From Mycteria americana (taxonomy: Eukaryota; Chordata; Aves; Ciconiiformes; Ciconiidae), in contig NC_134366.1 of NCBI RefSeq assembly GCF_035582795.1, positions 107,701,756-107,765,755 on the forward strand: a stretch of 64,000 nucleotides of DNA, read 5' to 3'. Numbering within the stretch: position 1 is the first letter of the stretch; every line of letters starts with the position of its first letter. Positions 24,601 through 30,190 of the stretch are shown here, piece by piece. The position numbers were made by a program, and so were the translations under genes. The notes under the pieces are model-generated. The model did not search any database. It was not told the origin of the DNA and saw only the letters and a list, made by a program, of their open reading frames with translations.

Positions 24601-26144
24601 GTAGGAATGCCAGAAACAGAACAACTCCCAGTAAGGGAGTGTAGTTTCCCTTGGTGATGAGATAAGAAACAGCCACAGCATTGTCTTGTAGCCATCCTGG
24701 AATTCGAGGCTCAGGGCCTACCTTTGGGCAGCAGAGCTGGTGCTGGGGCATGGACCCAAGGCTGGGCTGAGGCGCTCCGTGCTGATGCTCACAGGACTGG
24801 TGCTGGTGCAAGTATATATAAGGACTCAGCTCGTGAAGTGTCTTTGCAGACTTCTTATAGAACCGGTTATGGCGGTAGGACTGTCCAATGCATTGTTCAT
24901 TAATTTTTTTTTTATATTTCAGCACAAATATGTGTTTAATTCACCTCGAGGGACACATAAAAAATTCCCAACAGGAGCATGTCAAAAGCCTTACTGAAGA
25001 AAAGGTAGACCATATCCACTGCACTCCCCTCACCTACCAAGCCAACCATTTCATTGCAAAAGGCAATAAGGTTGGTCAAGCATTTCTTCCCTTGGTGAAT
25101 CCATGCTGACTACTCCCAGTCACCTTCTTGTCCTTCATGTGCCTGGAAATGGTATCCAGGATTAGCTGCTCCATCACATTCCCAGGGATTGAGGTGAGGC
25201 TGACTAGCCTGTAGCTCCCTGGTTCCTCCTTCTTGCCCTTCTTGGAGACAGGAGTGACATTAGCTTTCCTCCAGGCCTCAGGCACCTCTCCCAGTTGCCA
25301 TGAACATTCAAAGATTATTGAACGTGGCCTCACAATGACATCTCATGATGTGACATCTCACATCATCATGGATTTATGTATGCCCACTGTGCTTCAGTAC
25401 TCTCGAATCTGATCCTCTTCCACAAGATCAGGGAATACTTGGCATACGTAAGTTCATGGGCCCTGATGGGATGCACCCACAAGCACGGAGGGAGCTGGCT
25501 GATGTCATTGCGAGGCCACATTCAATAATCTTTGAACTACTAATTATTCAATCTATTATCACTGTTAATATATTCCAGAAAAGACATAGCATACTATATG
25601 CCATACTATAGAGTATACCATACCATAGAGTATTACTCATTTCAATTCCAGAAAAATGGTTCTAATCATGTTACTATGATTCAACACTAGGAAATCTGCT
25701 AAGGGATCAGAGTTGCACTGTGCATGACCCTGCAAATACATATATATATTTAAAAATATGCATTTGTTTATTTATATGTACAGATTTATTTATAAAGCCG
25801 AAAACTGCACATTGCAGTCCCTACACTGGCATATTCAGAATAGCATGTACCGACCCAGTATATATAAGTACCTGTTATAAAATGAAACACTCTACTTAAT
25901 AATTGGTTTCTCATTTTGTTCCTGGAATTTTTTTTCCATACGAAGCCAACGTGAAGTACTTATCATTATTTTCTCCCTTACCTTTTTTTATAGCAACGAG
26001 AGGTGGACAGAGATCAGTGTCAGATTTGGAAGAAAGTTGCATTGCTCTCAGTCGTTCTGATTCCTGCTGTGCAGAGTGATCAGAAGAGGAGCTAGGCTCG
26101 ACTCTTCCTCCTAACTCAGTTTCACCTCCCACAGTCTCCGCCAT
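501..26144 (-). CDS. Axonemal outer-arm dynein heavy chain (DNAH5/DNAH8 group), 5' part of gene
   Basis: Sixteen exons on the minus strand join in phase into 703 codons with no internal stop: 26144-25982, 22251-22151, 20652-20464, 20364-20290, 17949-17863, 16234-16163, 13263-13162, 12222-12036, 10827-10662, 10554-10461, 9258-9160, 7787-7606, 5287-5168, 4471-4270, 1521-1426, 674-501. The product is the N-terminal tail of a roughly 4,500-residue ciliary motor; the AAA+ motor lies beyond the left edge. Diagnostic stem motifs are LLFFYQDV (aa about 169), GTCAFFLRT (209), WIKQI and [15 protein letters not shown] (about 340-368), [14 protein letters not shown] (421), YYNTSE (about 470) and YIFGKFDTF (548). 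The family 'DHC N-terminal region 1' starts near aa 333; this part binds intermediate chains and neighbouring heavy chains. The ATG at 26144 has G at -3 and +4. An extension of about 90 aa, Ser-rich then basic, precedes the conserved part, unlike DNAH5. From memory, conserved blocks are only about 60% identical to human DNAH5, too low for a bird DNAH5, so it is DNAH8-like or a third paralogue. Family call is firm; orthology is open. Confidence 0.93.
1426..1521 (-). CDS. Dynein heavy chain coding exon 15
   Basis: Encodes aa 614-645 ([18 protein letters not shown] then FVDSWFEKT), matching FDQDYEEFCKQTNDLHNEL of DNAH5. Phase 0, donor ACT|GTAAGT. Confidence 0.92.
2165..3580. repeat. TG-rich degenerate tandem array, split by a CR1
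   Basis: Diverged units recur around a core like agctactggagggacc (near 3102 and 3271), 'cagcaactgg' (near 2652, 3039 and 3166) and CA/TG-alternating stretches (near 2760, 3015 and 3125). Units are unequal, roughly 70-190 bp. The same phrase ('taccagcaac') also occurs near 2271, left of the CR1 copy at about 2300-2623, so the CR1 inserted into an existing array. The right end carries a TATA-like 'tgtataaatg' near 3420. The parent element is not identified; it looks like an avian interspersed repeat with internal minisatellite structure. Inside dynein intron 14. Confidence 0.55.
2300..2623 (+). mobile_element. CR1 LINE 3' fragment
   Basis: The text reads gatgaagagagac ... ggttgcccagagaa ... 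tggaagtgttcaagg ... ggttggactagataatctt ... ccttccaaccc ... atgattctatg. This is the 3' end of an avian CR1 in plus orientation with its terminal ATTCTATG-like octamer. About 320 bp, 5'-truncated. Confidence 0.9.
3581..4269. other. Dynein intron 14, left flank of exon 14
   Basis: AT-rich intron sequence. I see no exon, RNA gene or recognisable repeat. Confidence 0.5.
4270..4471 (-). CDS. Dynein heavy chain coding exon 14
   Basis: Encodes aa 546-613. [18 protein letters not shown] is the family's [30 protein letters not shown] and [10 protein letters not shown] follow. Donor GAG|GTATGT, phase 0. Confidence 0.96.
5168..5287 (-). CDS. Dynein heavy chain coding exon 13
   Basis: Encodes aa 506-545, phase 2 to phase 2. 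[20 protein letters not shown] then GRQFDF matches the family block [20 protein letters not shown]...KQFDF. Confidence 0.93.
5288..7605. other. Dynein intron 12 with an old repeat fragment
   Basis: No exon found. At about 6825-6960, 'agattgcaagctccttagagctgagg' and 'tatagtgcctagcat' resemble an ancient amniote interspersed repeat. A 25-bp near-duplication, 'cttatgttt[c/t]agattgcaagc', sits at its edge. The rest is unremarkable. Confidence 0.45.
7606..7787 (-). CDS. Dynein heavy chain coding exon 12
   Basis: Encodes aa 446-505 and ends in phase 2. [19 protein letters not shown] then NTSE and ITNQM align with [22 protein letters not shown] in DNAH5. The extra Cys residues and changed SPYY are typical of the divergence seen along this gene. 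Confidence 0.95.
7788..9159. other. Dynein intron 11
   Basis: No exon or clear repeat seen. The short open frames at 7951-8339 show neither splice context nor homology that I recognise. Confidence 0.5.
9160..9258 (-). CDS. Dynein heavy chain coding exon 11
   Basis: Encodes aa 413-445. [17 protein letters not shown] is the near-invariant ATNEAKDNVKYLYTLEK motif of outer-arm heavy chains. Phase 0 at both ends, donor CCT|GTAAGT. Confidence 0.95.
9259..10460. other. Dynein intron 10
   Basis: Nothing recognised apart from a short A-run near 9271. Confidence 0.5.
10461..10554 (-). CDS. Dynein heavy chain coding exon 10
   Basis: Encodes aa 381-412, continuing [11 protein letters not shown] and ending [10 protein letters not shown]. 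This is the family's FNYLLEQLKS ... AAKSKLLKTW block. Donor CTG|GTAATT, phase 0. Confidence 0.92.
10662..10827 (-). CDS. Dynein heavy chain coding exon 9 (start of DHC_N1 stem domain)
   Basis: Encodes aa 326-380, phase 1 in and phase 2 out (AACAG|GTTAAA). It holds the strongest family signature, [14 protein letters not shown], then [20 protein letters not shown] and WKTRMSSFN, where dynein heavy chain region 1 begins. Confidence 0.96.
10828..12035. other. Dynein intron 8
   Basis: Contains a short (AT)n microsatellite at about 11612-11635; otherwise nothing recognised. Confidence 0.5.
12036..12222 (-). CDS. Dynein heavy chain coding exon 8
   Basis: Encodes aa 264-325 and ends in phase 1 at GCAG|GTGAGT. 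Conserved marks are NWG at the start, [17 protein letters not shown] and NPSDYIT, like the EPTDYLTLA block of DNAH5. Confidence 0.93.
13162..13263 (-). CDS. Dynein heavy chain coding exon 7
   Basis: Encodes aa 230-263 in phase 0. EVNFGIFD ... [13 protein letters not shown] matches the EVSFNMLD ... LLSDIFIPALRA segment that precedes the stem domain. Confidence 0.92.
13690..13918 (+). mobile_element. CR1 LINE 3' fragment
   Basis: The text 'aggaagcacttctttacc', 'gtggtcaaacactggaacaggc', 'ttggactagatgatcgttgtagg' and 'cccttccaactaaaatggtctattctag' is a CR1 3' end of a different subfamily from the copy near 2.4 kb. Plus orientation, in dynein intron 6. Confidence 0.88.
13919..16162. other. Rest of dynein intron 6
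   Basis: AT-rich with poly-T/A runs. No exon or clear repeat seen. The plus-strand open frame at 14322-14591 shows no recognisable protein. Confidence 0.45.
16163..16234 (-). CDS. Dynein heavy chain coding exon 6
   Basis: Encodes aa 206-229 ([17 protein letters not shown] then TASNVSQ), phase 0 at both ends. It matches the TGVCVFFIRTDPSKAI block of the family. Splice sites are TTTTTACAG| and CAG|GTCAG. Confidence 0.92.
16428..16655 (-). mobile_element. Ancient CR1 3'-end remnant
   Basis: 'cataagaacc...gggcagaccagtccagtatc' and 'ttatggacctatcctatcctttctgaat' match the deeply diverged amniote CR1 3' end familiar from turtles and crocodilians, reverse-complemented. It is much older than the avian CR1 copies. 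Confidence 0.6.
17506..17722 (-). mobile_element. CR1 LINE 3' fragment
   Basis: Reverse-complement CR1 3' end: 'cgtagaatcatagaacggtt', 'gggttggaagggaccttaaag', 'catgggcagggacatcttcc' and 'tctctgggcaacctgttccag'. It lies 140 bp downstream, in transcription order, of dynein exon 5. Confidence 0.93.
17863..17949 (-). CDS. Dynein heavy chain coding exon 5
   Basis: Encodes aa 177-205 in phase 0. A variable linker leads into [11 protein letters not shown], equivalent to the KPKVFVTEGND strand of DNAH5. The acceptor is TTGCTAG and the donor GAG|GTATGT. Confidence 0.87.
18838..18975 (-). mobile_element. Ancient CR1 3'-end remnant
   Basis: 'taagaacatgcctactaggtc', 'ggccaatggtctgcccaggcc' and 'agtattttgtctccaagaatggcc' match the same ancient amniote CR1 3' end as near 16.4 kb, in the same orientation. 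Second old copy in this gene. Confidence 0.6.
20290..20364 (-). CDS. Dynein heavy chain coding exon 4
   Basis: A 75-bp exon in phase 0, encoding aa 152-176. It carries [20 protein letters not shown], the family-typical 'DQLF...LMFYYQDV' block. The acceptor TTTTTAG|TTTCAG was preferred to the next AG because the two extra codons give the same spacing as DNAH5. Confidence 0.88.
20464..20652 (-). CDS. Dynein heavy chain coding exon 3
   Basis: Encodes aa 89-151, phase 0 at both ends, donor GTAAAT. It is a charged helix ([19 protein letters not shown]) followed by [16 protein letters not shown]. It corresponds to the DNAH5 N-terminal segment around RHNYLFAIVAS and VEDAI. Confidence 0.9.
20653..22150. 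other. Dynein intron 2 (putative GC-AG intron)
   Basis: Spliced between CCG|GCAAGT at 22150 and TTTTCTAG at 20653. Nothing else recognised except a short repeat of 'gaaacctcagatca' near 20856-20890. Confidence 0.55.
22151..22251 (-). CDS. Dynein heavy chain coding exon 2 (GC donor)
   Basis: Encodes aa 55-88, a basic stretch (KHRRRGGD) followed by [14 protein letters not shown]. The acceptor is CTAG|ACAC in phase 1. The only in-frame donor is CCG|GCAAGT, so intron 2 would be GC-AG. Phase 0 then matches exon 3 exactly. No GT donor nearby keeps the frame. Confidence 0.75.
23380..25342 (-). mobile_element. Long CR1 LINE copy with decayed reverse transcriptase, split by an LTR
   Basis: The largest CR1 in the window, in antisense to the plus strand, from the 3' tail at about 23380 ('cagaatcacagaatggttgag') to the 5' break near 25342. 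The minus strand still reads reverse-transcriptase blocks such as [12 protein letters not shown] and [20 protein letters not shown] (about 24065-23871), [20 protein letters not shown] (about 24340) and [19 protein letters not shown] (about 25220). Frames are broken by shifts and stops, so it is dead. A 480-bp LTR-like insert occupies 24491-24970. In dynein intron 1. Confidence 0.93.
24491..24970 (+). mobile_element. Probable solo LTR nested in the CR1
   Basis: CR1 text stops at 24490 and resumes at 24971. The insert starts TGAAGGGGAAATT and ends AAAATTCCCA, and carries a TATA-like agtatatataagg at 24811. Flanks are acaggat (24484-24490) and acaggag (24971-24977), a 7-bp duplication with one mismatch. 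This fits retroviral LTR integration. I cannot name the family, and no internal genes remain. Confidence 0.7.
25343..25981. other. Rest of dynein intron 1 next to exon 1
   Basis: Apart from the inverted CR1 piece this is AT-rich, with repeated 'ccatactatagagta' phrases near 25590-25635 and a (TA)n run near 25739. Confidence 0.5.
25440..25536 (+). mobile_element. Inverted 5' segment of the CR1 copy
   Basis: Plus-strand CR1 reverse-transcriptase text: 'tgggccctgatgggatgcac', 'gagggagctggctgatgtc' and 'cattgcgaggccac'; it encodes MGPDGMHP and [11 protein letters not shown]. It faces the minus-strand copy ending at 25342. Confidence 0.8.
25982..26144 (-). CDS. Dynein heavy chain coding exon 1 (start codon)
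   Basis: Encodes aa 1-54, beginning [10 protein letters not shown] and ending LVAIKK, and stops in phase 1 at AAAG|GTAAGG. It is Ser/Glu-rich and probably disordered. The ATG at 26144 was chosen for its Kozak context (GAGATGG). In-frame GTG codons lie just upstream. A TTTAG|G acceptor-like site about 25 bp before the ATG suggests a further, untranslated 5' exon. Confidence 0.8.
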
Positions 26145-26442
26145 CTCCACCACACAAAAATCAACCTAAATCAACAATACAGAAAATGACCGGACAATGT
26201 AACATTGTAACAACCAACCACACCTTCAGTATTTTTATCCCTGTTACAGCACCAATATGATAGACTACCAAGGAAAAGAAAAAAAAATAAAATCTATTTT
26301 TGCTTGCTAATTTAAAATGAGAAGATCTAAGCAGTTTACAAAATGATAAAAGCTCCTCTGAGGCTGCCTGTTATCAAAACTTCATTTCTAATTGCATAAC
26401 CGTCATTCCTCTCTGATCAGACTACTGCAGGTGGGAACTTAC

Positions 26443-26594
26443 GCATTGAGGGACAGGTTAGGATCCTTCTTATACAACAGCTGCAGGTCCCACTGGAAAG
26501 CACTGGGCACAGAGTGCCTGCTGAGGCTCTTCCTAATCTCCAGGGGGTTTTTAAGGCTGCGGTCTGCCTGGGCACTTGGAGTTGCTGGCAGCTG
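26443..26594 (-). other. Exon-like open segment upstream of the dynein ATG
   Basis: Fifty open codons run from CCATAG|CAG to a strong donor AATGC|GTAAGTT. They begin QLPATPSAQADRS and include NPLEIRKSLSRHSVPSAF and QWDLQLLYKKDPNLSLN. There is no in-frame ATG, and phase 2 does not match dynein exon 1. It may be a 5' untranslated exon of the dynein or an exon of another gene. I do not recognise the peptide. Confidence 0.4.
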
Positions 26595-26604
26595 CTATGG
26601 CAAC
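26591..26604 (-). promoter_or_regulatory. RFX X-box-like site, dynein promoter
   Basis: The plus strand reads GCTGCTATGGCAAC, 12 of 14 matches to the near-palindromic X-box GTTGCCATGGCAAC, with an intact GGCAAC half-site. RFX factors drive ciliary genes through such sites, and it lies 447 bp upstream of the axonemal dynein ATG. Assignment is inference from motif and position. Confidence 0.55.
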
Positions 26605-26668
26605 CCCTACACAAACTCAGCTAACAACCCAGTCCCCAGGAGGCACCTCGGCTGTCCCCATTTCCCTC

Positions 26669-27231
26669 TGTCCTGGTTTCAACTGGGATAGAGTTAATTT
26701 TCTTCCTAGTAGCTGGTATAATGCTGTGTTTTGGATTTTAGTATAAGAATAATATTGATAACACACTGATGTTTTAGTTGTTGCTAAGTAATGTTTACAC
26801 TGGTCAAGGACTTTTCAACTTCCCATGCTCTGCCAGGTGCACAAGAAGCTGGGAGCACAGCCAAGATAGTTGATCCAAACTGACCAAAGGGCTATTCCAT
26901 ACCATATGATGCCATCAGTATATAAACTGTGGGGAGTTGGCCGGGGGGTAGCGATCGCTGCTCAGGGACTGGACTGGGTGACGGTCGGTGGGTGGTGAGC
27001 GGTTGCATCACTTGTTTTTTCCTGGGTTTTGTTCCTCTCTCGCTCTCTTGTTGTTTTCCTTCTCATTACAATTTTTTGTTGTTGTTGTTCCAATTATTAA
27101 ACTGTTCTTACCTCAACCCACGAGTTTTCTTACTTTTGCTCTTCCTATTCTCTCCCCCATCCCACCCACGGGGAGAGGGTGAGCAAGCAGCTGTGCGGTA
27201 CTTAATTGCCAGCTGGGGCTAAACCACAACA
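26669..27231 (+). mobile_element. ERVL-type solo LTR with 5-bp target duplication
   Basis: Begins TGTCCTGGTTTCAACTGGGA and ends ACCACAACA, with TATA box tatataaa at 26919 and a U5 with 'ttaaactgttcttacctcaa'. Flanked on both sides by ccctc (26664-26668 and 27232-27236). This is a widespread avian endogenous-retrovirus LTR type, and a 5-bp duplication is usual for the ERVL class. No internal viral genes. Little decay suggests a fairly young insertion, between the dynein and EXOC3 promoters. Confidence 0.95.
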
Positions 27232-27769
27232 CCCTCCGTATCCACCAACCCCGTGCTAATTTCATAACTACTTGTCTTTTTAAATGCACCATAGTTTTCC
27301 CTTACATATAAATTAAATCCTAAGCGAGCAGCTACCCTGAGCCTCAGCATTTCTGACGTGCAGAGCCAGGGGAGGCCACGGTGAGCTGGACCCCGGCAGC
27401 CACACCACTCTCCTCAACACAGTCTTCCTCAGCAGGGCAGCAGCCTGGGTTCTGGGCAACGTGTGAAGAGACACAGCTGAGGTAAGTGCCTGAATGAGGA
27501 CTTCCCCTCTTCCTCTGCCAGGCAAAGCCACTTCCACATAGATCTGAACCGTACTGCACGATTTGCTGCTTATCCACGCACCCTTACTTAGCATGCTTCC
27601 TTTTTCCAGACGACACCCAACGACCAAGCTTTCACTGCAATATGTTACCATTCAAACCCAAAGGTTTAATACCTCAAAGGACTTCTGCATTTTATTTTAC
27701 CGATGTCAGTGACCTTGAATCACTCCCCAGAAGTACTGACAGTGCCCTCGACTCTGAGAGACTGTCAAA

Positions 27770-28760
27770 AAACAAGAAGGGAGGAAGAAGAGGCGGCGGC
27801 GCCGGTAGCCCCGCAAGCGGCAGCCCCGAGCCCGCTCTGAGGAGACGGGGGCGCTCCCCTCGCTCCCACCTCTCCCGTCGCACCCAGCAACGTGTGCGCG
27901 TACACAGCCGCCTCGCCACCGGGAGGAAGCTCCCCAGAGAGAGCAAGCAGCGGTACTCCGCCGCCACTAAAGCAGCCCGAGCCGCGACCGCTCTTCCACA
28001 GGCTTTTTCGGTTAGCGAGCGCAACCCCTCCCCTACCCCCCTTCCCGGGGCCGCGCAGGCGCAGCCCGGCCCCGTGAACAGGTGAGGGAGCCTAACCCGC
28101 ATGCGCGCCGGCCACCGGCGGGGGAGAGCGGTGGGGGCTTCATTTTGCGCCTGCGCGCCCCGTCGTGCGCCGCTGTCTGCCCCCGGCGCGTGCGCACTGG
28201 CGGACTGTCAGTACCTTCCCGAGGGGCGGGCCGCAGCCGGTAAGTGGCGGCGGCGGCTGCCTCTGCCCCCGCTGCTGGCCCGCTGCCAGCCCGCTGCCAG
28301 CGCCCCGGCCGGTGAGCGCCGCCGTGCCGGCTCCTGCCAGGTTCTGTCGCTGTCTGTAGAGACCCGAGTCTGGCACAACGGGAAACGGAGGGGGGACGGG
28401 ACGGGCTGGGCCGGGCCGATCCGGCGAGCCCCTCGGGATGACGAGGCCGAAGGAGGTGCTGAGGGCTCCTCCAGCGCGGCCGCCATCCGCGGGCCTCTGC
28501 CGAGGCCGAAGGAGCTCGGTGTGGCGGGGCTGTAGCTTCGCCTGCGTGCCCGGGGTCAGGTCTCCGGCCTTTGCCCGGCACCTGCGTCGATGCAAATAAT
28601 TCGAGTTGAGCCACCTCCGTCAGGGAGCGGGGCCGGGAGGAGCCGGGCGGAATAGGGGCTGCCGGCCGGGGGCTGCCGCAGCTTCCTCCGAGCTTTGTTT
28701 TGAGGGCTTGTGCCCCAAACCTGGGCGTCGCTGCGCGTCGCTAGCCTGGAAGCTCGTTTC
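27770..28760. promoter_or_regulatory. EXOC3: CpG island, EXOC3 promoter and non-coding first exon
   Basis: Very GC- and CpG-rich block between AT-rich flanks. It carries NRF1-like sites, best at CGCATGCGCG (28099-28108) and also near 28055 and 28185. Strong splice donors in plus orientation could end alternative first exons: AACAG|GTGAGG at 28080, CAGCCG|GTAAGT at 28239 and CGGCCG|GTGAGC near 28312. The next acceptor in frame for EXOC3 is at 31279. Which donor is used cannot be told from sequence. It may also serve transcription toward the dynein gene. Confidence 0.8.
28099..28108. promoter_or_regulatory. NRF1-like palindrome
   Basis: CGCATGCGCG matches the core of the TGCGCATGCGC consensus, inside the EXOC3 CpG island. 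Typical of broad housekeeping promoters. Confidence 0.5.
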
Positions 28761-29664
28761 TGGAGAGGGCAGGGGCCTGCCCCTGTGAGCATGTCGTCCC
28801 TGCTGGCTCGCTTCTCGGCTCCCGGCCGGAGCTTGAGTCCGGAGGATGAGGGTGTGCTTGCAGCTGAAGCCTTTCCAAGGCTGCTTAGGACTTTCTTTTG
28901 TTTGCTTCTTCCAGTACTTTGCTCTGAAGATGTTTGTGGTTTTGGCTAACAGCCTCTGTGTAAAGTTGGCATGGTTTCTTGAAGTTTGCTTTTCCTTTTG
29001 AATGGTTAGTAGTTGTGCAACAACCTGTCTACCTCAGCAAGTTAGTAGGTAATCGGTCAGGAGATTACAGTATACTGACTGCTGATTTTGTTCATGAGGT
29101 CTACTTAATGCCCCTGGGTAGTGGCTGTGTGGGTTAAACCTGTCATAACTCTGTTGAATGTATTCAGAGTTGTTAATAAAAGCAGTAATTGAACATAAAG
29201 CTGTCTACTGCAGATATCATTTCTGTAGTAAATTCATATTTTAAAATAACGATTTTTTTAAAATTGTAGATACAGTCCTGATAGCTTGGAAATAGATTGG
29301 GCTAAACAATGGATTGGGTGTATTCATTCAAAAGGGTGAATGGTAGGAATAGATCCTGCACCTTGAGACATAGAGTAGGAAATCGAACATTTGAGCTAAA
29401 CAGGCCATTACTAGAGAAGTGATGGGTATGGTTGCACAGCTGAGGAGGTAAAGTAGGCCATGAGCTTACACTGTAGAAATAATTCTGGAATAAGTGCATA
29501 CTTACGCATGTAATTTTTGAAGATACTGGAGATACAGATCTTGAGATATCGGATAAGGAACTTGAGACATAGACTGAGGGTCTTACAGACTAGCTCTTGA
29601 GCAAACCTTGCCTGGAATCTTTTTTAACCCTGGTAAGTACTAAAATGACTAATTCTACTAATGC

Positions 29665-30190
29665 TGTACTGAGTCTGCCTGGGATGGAGTTAACCTTCTT
29701 CATAGCAGCCTGTATGGTGCTGTGTTTTGGATTTGTGGCTAAAACAGTGCTGATAACACACCAGTGTTTTGGCTGTTGCTGAAGGGTGCTTGCACAGTGT
29801 CAACGCTTTCTCTTTCCTACTCTGCCATCTACTCCCCTTGAGTAGGCTGGGGATGGGCAAGAGATTGAGAGAGAACGCGGCTGGGACAGCTGACCCAAAC
29901 TGGCCAAAGGGAAATTCCCTAACATATAATGTCATGCTCAGCAGTAAAAGGTGGGGTAGAGGAAGAAGAAGAGAGGGGTTTTGGCTTCGAGGGTGGCCAT
30001 TGTTCAGAGACTGGCTGGAGCATTAGTTTGCCAATGGGAGTTGGTGAGCAATTTCCTTTGCTTCGCTTGTTTTTTTTGGGTTTCTTTTGTTGTTGGGGGG
30101 CAGGGGGTGTTTCCACTTTTCTTCACCTATCAAACTATCTTTCTTTTGACCCATGAGTTTTCTTGCTTTTGCTCTTCCAGTTCTGTGCAC
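29665..30190 (+). mobile_element. Older, diverged LTR related to the one at 26.7 kb
   Basis: It shares the order of motifs with the LTR at 26669: TGTACTG..., ctgggatggagttaac, 'gctgtgttttggattt', 'ctgataacacac', 'tgacccaaactggccaaagg', 'caaactatctttcttttgac' and 'ccatgagttttcttgctttt'. It has many substitutions and indels, the last part of U5 is missing, and no target duplication is visible. Same orientation, in EXOC3 intron 1. Confidence 0.85.

Noticed and set aside
24518-24925. 135-codon minus-strand frame
   Set aside because: It lies almost entirely in the nested LTR-like insert. No similarity to retroviral or host proteins that I recognise.
26929-27222. Leu/Phe-rich plus-strand frames
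   Set aside because: They lie wholly inside the solo LTR.
27642-28792. Several 130-190 codon frames in the EXOC3 CpG island on both strands
   Set aside because: GC-driven Pro/Ala/Arg/Gly frames that overlap in many registers, with no conserved motif. Treated as promoter and non-coding exon.
26669-30190. The two LTRs as the ends of one provirus around the EXOC3 promoter
   Set aside because: They differ greatly in divergence, the left one has its own 5-bp target duplication, and no viral genes lie between them.
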